This document shows positions 54,801 to 64,000 of a stretch of DNA of 64,000 bases, one piece after another. The DNA is from Tilletiaria anomala UBC 951. Taxonomy: Eukaryota > Basidiomycota > Exobasidiomycetes > Georgefischeriales > Tilletiariaceae. Below the pieces are notes generated by a model that searched no databases, was not told the origin of the DNA, and worked only from the letters and a program-made list of their open reading frames with translations. The translations under genes and the position numbers were made by a program. The DNA is taken from NCBI RefSeq assembly GCF_000711695.1, contig NW_013546927.1, positions 1-64,000 on the forward strand, given 5' to 3'. Each line of letters starts with the position of its first letter. The first letter of the stretch is position 1.

Positions 54801-56390
54801 ACATCCCCGCGCTCAGCGCATTCCAGGTGCAGCTCCTGCTTCCTTGCCATGAAGACGAGTGGCGCAAGGACTCGCCAGACGCCTGGTTCAAGTACCGCCG
54901 CAGCTCCCACTACCGCCCCTCGACGCCGTTCATCCAGGCCGTCAAGGCAAGCCTCAGCCCGGCCGGCATCCCCCCCGCACTCGACACGTTCTCCAAGTAC
55001 ATCCTCCTCCACGGCCTCATCAGCATTGCGTTTGACCTCCAGTGGAAGCAAGTTAATGTTCTCATGGGAGCCGACACGGAGGCGGGGGTCAGCAATTGGC
55101 GCGAGCGCCTGAGTGCCGCGGTACGTCCCATTCCTTCCTCGTTGTCGTGCCTTCGCTTTGCCGTGTGTAGGTGCCTCCCATGCGTACCGACGCTGACCAT
55201 TCCCTCGGCCGCTGTAGTACTCTTCGTGGAAGAGCCGGATGGACCAAACGATGCTCGAGTCACTCATGAAGGGCAACCGGTCTATGTATAAGTCCAGCAC
55301 CAGCCTAGTCTGCTTGGGGCAGATTGTCCTCCATTGTGATTGTGTCGACTTGCAGGTGCGGCCATTCGCCAGTGCTCGGTTGCGCCAGTACGATACGCTG
55401 ACCTTTTCCAATTGCCCCTGTTTCGTCTCCTGCAGATCTTCGCTGGCCTGCCGTCGGTCCTGGGAAAGTTCATCGATCGCGGCACGTACTACGCATCAAA
55501 AATGGCACTGAAGGAGTGGGCAGCGAGTCCGATGAGCCCTATCGCCGTGTGGTACTCTGTCAACTTCCTCCGTAGCTTCCTCCTTGGTACGGGGCCCTTT
55601 GCCACAGTAGTATTCGAGGACGACTACGACGAGAGCGACGGCTTGGCAAAAGCCCCGCACGCCAACGGGACCGAATCGCCCAACAGACCCTTGCACCGAA
55701 AGGGGTTGACAAAGCAAGGGCTAGATTACGACATTCCAGGGCACTGGGTGTGCTATGTGAGCGTCAACCGACGCAGCAAGACGAGGAGTTCGGCCGGCTG
55801 ATTTCCACTCCTTCCCTTCTCTGCAGCTTTCCTCGTTGACGATTTGGGCTTACGGGATCTTTACAGGTCACCGAAACCGCGCGCTCGACTCGTCTTCGAA
55901 GCCATGGATGTGCTTCGAGAATCCAACACGAGCCCCAAGCCTTTCAGACGCCGCATCAGCCGCGGTTACCTCGGTGTCGTCGCGCAGGCGTGAGGCGCCG
56001 TTGATCGTCAACTTCCGCGAGGATGAAGCGGCCGCCTGCCTCGAGCGTCTCGCCACGCGCACACCGGAGGAGCTGCAGCAAATCGATGTGCGAAGCAACG
56101 TGAATGGCATGCTAGAGCTTGTATACCGCGAAGTGCGCACGTCTAGGTGGGCACTGGGCAGGGAGGCAGCTGGCGTACTTCGCAAACTGTTCACGGCCCC
56201 AGCTGCTCCAACCACGGCAGTGACGCCTGCGCAGACGCGGCCGAATACCCCGCGAGGCGATGTTATGGCAGGGGACTTTGCCAGATCCAAAAATGGGGTG
56301 GCACCGGGGGCAAAGACGGCAGATAAGCCGGATGCGCCCGCAGCAGCCGCGGCGGTCACTGGGGATAATTCCAAACAGAAAGAGGAATAG
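51874..56390 (+). CDS. C2H2 zinc-finger transcription factor with fungal_trans domain
   Basis: Probable nuclear DNA-binding regulator. Six exons (51874-52064, 52135-54470, 54564-55120, 55218-55355, 55436-55756, 55827-56390) give 1368 aa. Two C2H2 fingers lie near the N-terminus: CEHPGCGKSYSRQDHLQRHRLNH, then CTQCDRTFVRQDLLIRHLERH, which is split by intron 1. An acidic stretch, a His/Gln-rich run and long Ser/Ala/Gly/Pro regions follow. The fungal_trans domain starts about residue 750 (FKHIHVLWPLIHKPTF) and continues through LLLTELFGKL (across intron 2), EEEKRRIAFFAFMLD and YILLHGLISIAFDLQW to about residue 1200. Finger-plus-fungal_trans proteins such as Klf1 are the model; the target genes are unknown. 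The start MPRKDSS is the last ATG before the fingers; upstream in-frame ATG 51595 is less protein-like. Confidence 0.9.
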
Positions 56391-56964
56391 CCCTTAATAG
56401 TTTTAGAAGGAACGGCGGTCCATGATGGCGCGTTTCCCTTGACAAGCAGCGCTCGAGTTGACGAGGCTTCTATAGCAGGCTACTCGCATTTCATCGTGCC
56501 TTTGGAGCGTATCGTCACGTATCACTGCAGCTCACGTCAACAGTGATATGATTGCACGTACGTGTAACATCCGTACAAGCATTTACAGTGAGCGCGTCTA
56601 TCGCTGAGGGTGCACAGTGATCATATTCTTTCCCAAGGGGAATATCATTCGGCGGGTTGCATCAGGGTGGCCACCACTGAGCAGCCCAATTGATGGCTTC
56701 AGCGTTCTCAGTAGATGCTTCACTGGCATAGAGAGCCTCTTGATGGAAGGCTAATGCTCTTCGACTGATGCCACTTGGCAGGTGCGCTGCGGAAACGTGA
56801 GACGTCCTCTGGGAGAAGTTCCCCGTCGTCCACTGCGCTATGCCGGTCGAACCTGAGGAGGTCGTTCCAAGCTGAGACGACGGAGGCCTTGAGGAAATAC
56901 CATGATGAGCTAGCTACCTTTTGTGTGGTTTCAAGCATCGCAAAGGTCGCACGGTGTAAAACTT
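56391..56964. other. Intergenic region between convergent genes
   Basis: 574 bp separating the 3' ends of the C2H2 regulator and the Sec14-like gene. No gene or distinctive element is seen; presumably both 3' UTRs. Confidence 0.4.
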
Positions 56965-58857
56965 TCAAGCGCGCACAGCGTCGACTTTCACTTCGACTGC
57001 AGCTTTCAGTTCTGTCTCGTCGCGCCCAGCGCCCGTCTCCTTGTTTTCCGTCGTCGGGGTCGCTCCTAAAGTTGGTACTGATGTCCTTGTCTGCTCTGCT
57101 TCACCTGCCTTTCCTGCATCGTCCTGCGACCCGGCTTGCCGCTGCAGCTTTTCAGCTTGCTGGGACGCCCGCCGTCCCAGAAGGAATTCAGTGTAAGAGC
57201 TAGACCACGGACCGGGATCCGCTCTCCCGCACTGGTGGCTCGCAAATGCTCCTGCCGACACTGCTCGCCGGAAGCAGCTGCCGGTGCCGGTGCCATTGTC
57301 GCTGGTCATGGTGGCTGCCGAGTTGGGTGGGGTGGTGCAGTTGCTGGCACTATCACCGTTGGCGTCATTACCTCCGACGCAGGTGCATTTTCCGAACATC
57401 GATTTCGGCAGGTCCTCCTCGCGGATGAACTCGAGGAGCGTCTCGCGATAGTCGGCACCTTTGATGTCGACCTTTTCACGCGTGGCTGGCGGGAGCCAAC
57501 CCTTAATGTAGCCAAAGATGGTGGCGAAGACCCAGGGGGCATTGATGATTTGCACACGCCCACTCAGCTCGGGAAAATTGTTGTCGAGAATGGAGATGAG
57601 CTCCTGCAATTGGTTCTTCATCGTCCAGAACGTGGACAACCCCAAGCCTTCGACGTTGAGGATCATAAAGTTGTCCTCCACGACGCGCCCGGCTGCCTTG
57701 CTGCATTCAAAGTAGCGATAGCGCATGGCGCCTTCGAGCGTGACGGCGAACTTTTCGATAATCTGTTCGGGCGTCACGATAGAGAAGATTGTGGACGTGT
57801 TGATGTTGCTCAGGTCCTGGATGAAGATCGGACGGCCGAGCTTGTCGGTCTTGTGGAAGTACATGCGCCAGCCGTTCGCGGCGACATCCTCTTCCTGTTC
57901 GAACACCCATCCCTGCGCAAGCTTGCGCTCGAGGTCGAGGCCAGCCTTGTCGAACTTCCAATTGTGCGCCTTAGCATACATTTCCTTGGCTGCGTCGAGA
58001 TCCCAGTTGCGGGCTCGCAGCCAGCGCAGCAGGTGGATGCGCTGGAGAGACACAGTATCCGTGGCAGTGTCGCTCGATGTGCCTCGATCGTGCGTTGCGC
58101 TGTGTAATGGCTGAGAGAGGGCGGCCAGATCGATGGGGTCCTCGGGAGTGGGGAAAGGATGCAGCAGTCCTGCGGCTTGCAACGTTTGCGCGAATGCCAC
58201 GAGCGTCTTCTCTTGCGCTGCGGTTAGATTGCCGACGTGACCTGGCATCGCACGCCAGCCAGGCCTGACACATTGAGACCCTGAAGGTAGCGCATTTCCT
58301 GGCGAACGCGCCGCTTTGCTTGCACAGGCAGGTGCTGGCAAAGAGGACGAAGGCGCATCGGTGCAGTTGCGTAATGGCGAGCGGACGTTGCTGCTATTCA
58401 GCTGCGCATCCACGGATAAGCTTTGCAAAGCAGAATTGAGCGACGTTCCTAAAAAGTACTCGTTCTCATCCCCGCCATTGCCACCACTCGCGCTGGTGCA
58501 GGGTGTGGCGTCTCCAGCAGCCATGCCTGCGCTTGCTTGGTCGGACGCAGCGCCCCGGACCGACTGTCGACTGGACTGCCTACTGAGCATGCGACTTGCG
58601 AACGCTCTGGGGCTTCTGCTTCCACTGGAGCTGCCACCCTTTTCGCTCCTGCTGCTATCTATGGATGGGAATGCGCTCGAGGGATCCAAGAAGCCGCTGC
58701 CGCTCGAGCTGATGCTGGTGCGTGCGGTCGAGGCTGCGCTGCTGTAGGACGTAGTTCCGTCGAACACTTCGTCGACGCTATCTCCTGGGACTGGCAACAG
58801 AAACTGCTGCTTTTTCATTGAGGAGGAGGGTGCTGTGCGTTTGAACAACGCCGACAT
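56965..58857 (-). CDS. Sec14-like phosphatidylinositol/phosphatidylcholine transfer protein
   Basis: CRAL-TRIO lipid-exchange protein, expected to act at Golgi or endosomal membranes. It is a single uninterrupted frame of 630 aa, unusual beside its intron-rich neighbours. The Ser-rich ~200-residue N-terminus lacks domains. The CRAL-TRIO-N helix region has LTAAQEKTLVAFAQTL (~207) and LLRWLRARNWDLDAAKEM. The lipid-binding core lies at ~320-475: GRPIFIQDLSNIN, VTLEGAMRYRYFECS, ILNVEGLGLSTFW, RVQIINAPWVFATIFGYIKGWL and EKVDIKG, then REEDLPKSMFG. A disordered tail of ~150 residues follows. Yeast Sec14 is 304 aa, so this is a long form; it is a family member rather than certainly the Sec14 orthologue. 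A second Met at residue 14 is an alternative start. Confidence 0.92.
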   Translation of the reverse strand: MSALFKRTAPSSSMKKQQFLLPVPGDSVDEVFDGTTSYSSAASTARTSISSSGSGFLDPSSAFPSIDSSRSEKGGSSSGSRSPRAFASRMLSRQSSRQSVRGAASDQASAGMAAGDATPCTSASGGNGGDENEYFLGTSLNSALQSLSVDAQLNSSNVRSPLRNCTDAPSSSLPAPACASKAARSPGNALPSGSQCVRPGWRAMPGHVGNLTAAQEKTLVAFAQTLQAAGLLHPFPTPEDPIDLAALSQPLHSATHDRGTSSDTATDTVSLQRIHLLRWLRARNWDLDAAKEMYAKAHNWKFDKAGLDLERKLAQGWVFEQEEDVAANGWRMYFHKTDKLGRPIFIQDLSNINTSTIFSIVTPEQIIEKFAVTLEGAMRYRYFECSKAAGRVVEDNFMILNVEGLGLSTFWTMKNQLQELISILDNNFPELSGRVQIINAPWVFATIFGYIKGWLPPATREKVDIKGADYRETLLEFIREEDLPKSMFGKCTCVGGNDANGDSASNCTTPPNSAATMTSDNGTGTGSCFRRAVSAGAFASHQCGRADPGPWSSSYTEFLLGRRASQQAEKLQRQAGSQDDAGKAGEAEQTRTSVPTLGATPTTENKETGAGRDETELKAAVEVKVDAVRA

Positions 58858-59903
58858 CCTCGATTGGACGAGATACGAGGGAAAGGTGGTGGGTTTGAGC
58901 CCGAACCAATGCGGCGAGGATCGGACACAACACCGCCACGTGTGCTGTTTTCGCCGTCCCGCTCTCCGCGTGTCGTCAATGGCGAAAGCGACCGTCTGCC
59001 TGTGCGCTCAGCGTCTCTTGCTCCCTCGAGCTTGTACGGGACTAAAAGTACGACGGGCGCTTGAGTCCACATTTTTGGGATGAGCCAGTGGCGTGCGCAT
59101 ATGTCGCGAGTTGTGTGTGTTGGTGGATTGATCGTTGCGGAACGAGACAGGATTGGTTCCCATTCCGATGGGGTGCACCGGCCAGCGCCGGCCCACGACC
59201 ACCCGTGCCACAGGCCGAGACGCGCATCATTGATAGTCAGTGGGCGGAACCCGTAATCAATCCCTCAGACATCGGTTTCCTCAGCCTCCCCCCTCGGCTC
59301 TCTGCTCAGCAAGTGCTCGGTGTTTGTCGCGCATCCAGGGTTCGCTCAGCAATACACGGATGCCCAGGTCACGCACCCAGACCATGCTGCCCGCTTAAAT
59401 CCGAGCACTGCAATCCATGCACTGAGCAGTGGGCTACATAGGGGCTTGGCTTGTGCTTCCATCGCAGCGGCTAGCGAGACACCATCAAATCAAAAGCGCG
59501 CGCGGCTGGCGGCGTCTGGCAATGTGTCTGTTGGCGTCTTCGGCCTGGCGAAGTGGACGGTGGGTGGAAGTAGGGTTGTAACCTCCTCGTCGGATGACTC
59601 GACTCGCGGCACTGGCGGCTGTGGTGGACTTTTTTGTTTGATGTTCCGAACAATAAAGGAAGTTGCTTCGGTTCGAGCTGGGTTTGGACCACCTTTCCAA
59701 GTACGACGCAACGACTTTGAACCAGATGCTTCACGTCTTCTTCACCACTGTTCATCCTTCCTGATTCCAGCTGTACAGCATATAAGCCTGTTTCTTCCCC
59801 AGTGTACACCGTCCTGACAACTCGTTCAGATCCGAACGTTGCAACTTGGAATTCTCAAATACGGCTCGAAGCTAGTACCTAACACGGCAAAATCCCGTCG
59901 AAA
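58858..59903. promoter_or_regulatory. Divergent promoter region Sec14-like / ornithine carbamoyltransferase
   Basis: 1.05 kb between divergent starts. Several open frames overlap on both strands (for example 59320-59817 +) without recognisable domains; they are treated as chance. No specific element is identified. Confidence 0.4.
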
Positions 59904-61321
59904 ATGTTGGTAGCTGGCGGCATGATGATGACAATGCGGCCTGCCGCCCGTCTTTCCGTCTTGCATCCGACCCTATGCAAGGTGGCCGTTGCGGGCCCGG
60001 CCCCGTCGCACTCAGCCTACTCAAAAGTTTCCGTAGCGATTAAAAATGCGCAATTCAGCTCCACTTCTCGCGCCAGCGCAAACGAGCGCAAACCGCCATC
60101 GCTACTGTCTCTAGCAGACTTGTCGGTCGAGCAGATCCAGTCCCTTATCGACACTTCGGCCCAGTTCAAATCCGCAGTCAAGTCTACTTCCCTCGCTCTC
60201 GAGGCTCCCGCTCGCTCAAATGCAAGTGCTTCCTCCTCTCGATCAACTGCAGCGGGAGCCTTACCGCAAATACTGGAGGGGAAACAGATCGCAGTCATGT
60301 TCACTAAGCGCTCCACCCGTACTCGCGTCGCCAGCGAGACAAGCATTGCAAGCCTGGGGGGGCACCCGATCTTCCTCAGTCCGCAGGACATTCAGCTAGG
60401 TGTCAACGAGAGCTTATACGACACCGCCAAAGTCGTCAGCTCTATGGTCGACGGGATCATGGCTCGGGTGGGAACTCATGAGGAGATTGAGGTGAGCTTG
60501 CATCCATTCTATCCTATCCTGTCCAATAGATATCGACCTGATTTTTTTTATTGCAGACCCTTGCGGCCAACTCGAGCGTTCCAGTAGTAAATGCACTTTC
60601 CGCGCGCTACCATCCGACGCAAATTCTTGCGGATCTGCTCACTCTCGTCGAGCATTTCCCTTCTCCTGGCGCATTCTCTGCACAATCCACTGCCGCACAA
60701 GGCACTTCCCTGCAATCACTTGCAGGCCTCAAGGTTGCGTGGGTCGGTGACAGCAACAACATTCTTAACGACATGCTTGTGGCGTTGCCCCGTCTTGGCA
60801 TCAATCTCGCCGTCGCAACACCCAAACCACAAGGCGCGATGTACGCTCGCGACCAGGTTGTCTGGGCTACCATGCAGGATGGTCTCAGGCAGGTGCAGTC
60901 TGCCGGCGTCAAAGTGGGGCAGGTCGACTGGAGCCACGATCCGCTGCAGGCCGTGCACGATGCCGATGTCATCGTGACCGACACATGGATTTCGATGGGT
61001 GATGAGGCGTCTAAGGAGCAGCGTCTGCGCGATTTCAAGGGTTTCCAAGTCACAGAACAGCTTGCACGCGCAGGTGGGGCAAAAGAGAACTGGAAGTTCA
61101 TGCACTGTCTTCCACGCAAGTCGCAAGAGGTCGACGATGAGATCTTCTACGGTCCTCGCAGCTTGGTCTTCCCCGAGGCAGAAAATCGCAAGTGGACCAT
61201 CATGGCCATATTTGAGTGAGTGACATATTCCAATCGAGGTTTCTCCATCTGATGCTAAATACCTTGCTTTCCTCTCCTTCATGCTCGTACTAGTCGTATG
61301 TTCGGCCGCTGGGAGTTGTAA
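59904..61321 (+). CDS. ARG3: Ornithine carbamoyltransferase, mitochondrial precursor
   Basis: Makes citrulline from ornithine and carbamoyl phosphate for arginine synthesis. Three exons (59904-60491, 60557-61215, 61294-61321) give 424 aa. The first ~55 residues are rich in Arg, Ser, Ala and lack acidic residues, fitting a mitochondrial presequence as in most filamentous fungi and animals. The carbamoyl-phosphate site is FTKRSTRTR, followed by GGHPIFLSPQDIQLG, YHPTQILADLLT and the ornithine-side block VAWVGDSNNILND. HCLPR carries the reactive Cys. The last exon adds only RMFGRWEL, the conserved end. A ~40-residue Ser/Ala insertion precedes the STRTR block. Several closely spaced ATGs (59904 to 59934) leave the exact start slightly open. 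Confidence 0.95.
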
Positions 61322-62718
61322 GAAACCATGCACACATTTTCTTGCCACATTGCAGTGCAGGACGTGTTTGATCGTGGCTTGCGACGGTATAGATGGAATG
61401 GATACAACAATTCTTGGCCATCTTGGCCTTTCTCTGCCTCTCCGGAAGTTCCTTGTGCGACTACCTTGCCCTCTACTTCCTCTTTCATCTCATTTGAAAT
61501 CTCTTGCAGCCGCTCCCGATTTGTCCCGATGAGTCATATGTCCACAATATCATTTCATTGCAACGGAAAGTGAATGGAAATAGCGAGAATAGCTTCTCCT
61601 TGAAGACATACATGAACGTGCCTTCGGATAGCTGCCGACCTTGATGTCTTCCTCTTTGCATTTTGCTGTCAAGTTCAAGAGGAGCGGGCTGATGCTGCTC
61701 TCGGGCATCGTTCTATGCACCAGCAGTCTTCATGGTATTCAAAAAAGCTCTGCGTTGAAAGCTTTGGTCAAGGATTGGTAACTGAGAGTGCGAAAAGCAT
61801 ATCAACGAAGAGCATCAGATGACTGGAGAAAAGGCAGGACTGGCAATGTCCTTAATATCATCAGGCGTTGGTCCAATCTCTCCGGAGAAAATGACAAAAT
61901 CGTAATTACCCGGCATTCGTTTTGGGGCTTGTACGATTTGGTCTTCGTCAGCGGCAATGACTTCAATCCTCTTCAGCTCTATACCATAATTGAAGCACAG
62001 CTTCGCAAAGAAGTTGGAGTTGCTTTCCTTTGTCTTGCCGTTCAGCACCTCATCACCGATGATAATGCACCATAGGCTCTTGACGTAGTTTCCCTCCCTG
62101 AGTGGGTTCTTGGAGATCAGAATCCTTTCAAACTTGACTGGGAACAGATCAATTCGTCCTGGCCGGCTTCACATCTCCGGTCTGTGAGGAGACATCATTC
62201 TTTGGCCTTGAAGAGGTGAATTGGTGCTATCGTAAGGTGCGTGGACATGGCCGCCAAGAGCAAGGAGCGGCCAATAGCGGGTCGTATAGCCCACATTCGG
62301 CTTGATTTAATGTATTTCGTAAATTTTTCATGAAGTGAACTTGTGATACGACCGTGCGAAAGGCGGCTTAACGCTTGGAAGCAGATATGTAGCTTACCGT
62401 CACGACCCAACACTTTGGCAACGCCAATGTTATGTAGCCTGCCTGTGCTTCAATTGATGTGAGGCAAGTCTTGAGTTGGTAGTGTTCATAGTAAAGGTGG
62501 GGCAACGTGCATTCCGGGAGTGTTGTGCAGGTTAGGGTTGTGTGAACAATTCACTGCGCCAACTAACATACGCAATTCGCTGTCCACTTCATCGCAAGCT
62601 CTCATTTGTTCGGCTTTGAGCTGTAGACAACAATGACTTGCAGACAGTCATTGTTGTCCCTTGCAAGTATATTCTTGCAGGGCTCGATGCAGATGTCCAA
62701 CAAGGCACCTTGCCAATC
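61322..62718. other. Intergenic tract with a MoCF-domain relic
   Basis: 1.4 kb between ornithine carbamoyltransferase and the JmjC gene. The only recognisable content is the minus-strand MoCF-like relic listed separately; the rest shows no supportable gene. Confidence 0.4.
61815..62173 (-). pseudogene. Relic of a MoCF/CinA-type (molybdopterin-binding fold) protein
   Basis: An open minus-strand frame of about 119 codons without a suitable ATG start. It contains [38 protein letters not shown], then [21 protein letters not shown]. This matches the MoCF_biosynth fold found in eukaryotic FLAD1-like and bacterial CinA-like proteins, where the glycine-rich motif usually reads SGGIGPT; here a Gly is replaced by Glu. 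The frame stops soon after, at about half the domain. A scrap resembling the later IGSYPK block (EEDIKVGSYPKA) lies further along near 61650, again on the minus strand. The pattern indicates a decayed gene of at least 500 bp. Confidence 0.55.
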
Positions 62719-64000
62719 ATGGCCTTCCCTAATTGCACGGCCGAGCTCTGCCTGAGACGCTACGATTGTGAGCCGACATACGAAGAATTCTCGGTAGGTT
62801 CCAAGAAAACGTGATTTCAACACACTCACGGTCGGACGATGCTGACACCGTCAAAGTAGCGAGACTGCTTGCTGCCGAACCGCCCAGCCCTTTTGCCCAA
62901 GTCACTTGTAAAATCATGGGGCATATTCCGTCTATGGGATGAAGACACTGCCAAATCTTTTAAGAGTGGCCTGCACCCTGCGTTCCGCGCACTCCAGGCG
63001 AGGTACGGGAGTCAAAACGTCTCTGTCTTCTCTCAATCCAGAGATCAAGACCCCAAAAAAGAGGAATACAAAGAGCTCCCCTTGTCGCAGGCCATTGAGA
63101 ACATGGAACAAATTGAAGAATCACGACGCCATTACATCAAAGACTGGCACCTGTTCCTTCAGCTAGGAGAGTCACAGGCGCAACCTCTCTCACAAGATCG
63201 TTGGCCCTCTTCCGCAGAAGAGTTCTACACCGTCCCATACATATTCGAAGACGACTGGATGAACCACCCAAGTATGATAAATGGAAACATTGGCGTTTTG
63301 CAGAGCAGCCGTCTGGGAGGAGAAGAGAAGAAGCGTCGCGATGACTTTCGATTTTGCTATGCCGGGCAAGCAGGGTCTCACACACGGCTGCACGCGGACG
63401 TCTACATGTCCTACTCCTGGAGCACCAACATTACTGGTCGAAAGCGCTGGCGCATGTTTCCGCCAGCTTCTGCGCCCTATCTTCGCCGCCTTCCGCCGTC
63501 TTCTGCAGCACTGCGGGACCCAATATCGCTGAGCGACGCTCTCCACCACTCACGAGTTTCAGAGCTTGCTGGTAGTGTGGACGCGATGGATGCGCTCGCA
63601 GCCGCGGGAGAGTTGGGCCCGCTATCATCAGGAAAAAAGGGATGGTCGCGATACTCGTGCGCACGCTCAGAGATGATCGAATTTGTGCAAGAAGCTGGCG
63701 AAACGGTTTTCGTCCCAAGCAATTGGTACCATGAAGTGCTCAACCTGACCGAATGTATCAGCTTCAACCACAACTGGTGCAATTCTGTCAACTTACCGGG
63801 CATGTACGACGCGATGAAGGACGAAGTTGACGACTTTGAGAGGAGGCTTGAAGATGTACGCGTTTTGCTCAAGGATCACGCGACAAGAACAGGATCGCAG
63901 GTGCGAACGTGGCAGCAAGAATGGACAGAGACAGTGCAAGAGGTCGTAGCCAAAGACATGGGCTGGGCATGGGCTGGATTCTGGGCCATGGTGGAGGTCA
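62719..64000 (+). CDS. JMJD4: JMJD4-like JmjC 2-oxoglutarate oxygenase (partial, runs off right edge)
   Basis: Human JMJD4 hydroxylates a lysine of release factor eRF1; this is its likely fungal relative. Exons 62719-62793 and 62860 to the window end (open at 64000). The N-terminal block across the intron reads YEEFSRDCLLPNRPALL, the family's F-x-x-x-x-LLPN-x-P motif. Next come RRHYIKDWHLF, EEFYTVPYIFEDDWMN and FRFCYAGQAGSHTRLHADVY with the Fe-binding His and Asp of HAD. SYSWSTNITGRKRWRMFPP and EFVQEAGETVFVPSNWYH (distal His) follow, then SFNHNWCNSVNL. The ATG at 62719 is tentative; an upstream exon is possible because the frame is open a little further 5'. The C-terminal end lies outside the window. 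Confidence 0.88.

Noticed and set aside
59320-59817. 165-codon plus ORF in the Sec14-like/OTC promoter region
   Set aside because: No domain, overlapping frames on both strands, no splice context; taken as chance.
34999-61321. URA2 and ornithine carbamoyltransferase as a carbamoyl-phosphate gene cluster
   Set aside because: They are about 18 kb apart with unrelated genes between; the proximity is probably chance.

Overview
This window is nuclear DNA from a filamentous or yeast-like fungus. Nearly every gene is broken by short introns (about 60-100 nt, GT...AG, often a CTAAC-like branch point) and the proteins are typical fungal orthologues: Tma20, cytochrome c haem lyase, Smc2, DNA ligase I, Rna14, the Ura2 CAD-type protein, Vps5 and a fungal_trans transcription factor. 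Intron density, protein style and the serine/alanine-rich insertions suggest a basidiomycete, perhaps Ustilaginomycotina; that placement is inference, because no rRNA or other phylogenetic marker is present.

Layout. 0-9 kb: a truncated RGG-repeat protein (-), TMA20 (+), cytochrome c haem lyase (-) and the condensin ATPase SMC2 (+). 9.5-12.7 kb: replicative DNA ligase I (+, eight exons, PIP box split by intron 1). 12.7-17.6 kb: a 4.8-kb tract with no gene I can support. 17.6-25 kb: secreted gamma-glutamyltranspeptidase (+), mitochondrial ClpX (+), an intron-containing tRNA-Val(UAC) (+) and guanylate kinase (-). 25.7-29.4 kb: a RmlD/MAT2B-like reductase spliced in frame, through a charged helix, to a Vps5-type PX-BAR sorting nexin; this possible fusion is the most unusual thing here. 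30.9-42.4 kb: a BRD7/9-like bromodomain protein and URA2, both on the minus strand. 43-47.2 kb: RNA14 (+), divergent from URA2. 47.2-51.8 kb: a gene graveyard, including a decayed 3-hydroxyacyl-CoA dehydrogenase. 51.9-56.4 kb: a large C2H2/fungal_trans regulator (+). 57-61.3 kb: a Sec14-like lipid-transfer protein (-) and mitochondrial ornithine carbamoyltransferase (+). 61.6-64 kb: a relic of a MoCF/CinA-type protein (-) and a JMJD4-like JmjC hydroxylase (+) that runs off the right edge.

Most genes are unrelated housekeeping functions, as usual for fungal chromosomes. Two replication/chromosome genes, SMC2 and DNA ligase I, are neighbours and both carry ACGCGT (MluI cell-cycle box) motifs upstream. 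URA2 and ornithine carbamoyltransferase both use carbamoyl phosphate but are about 18 kb apart with other genes between. Exon boundaries were placed by hand from splice signals, reading frame and remembered family alignments. I recognised no retroviral, LTR, Polinton or other virus-like element and no CRISPR array.
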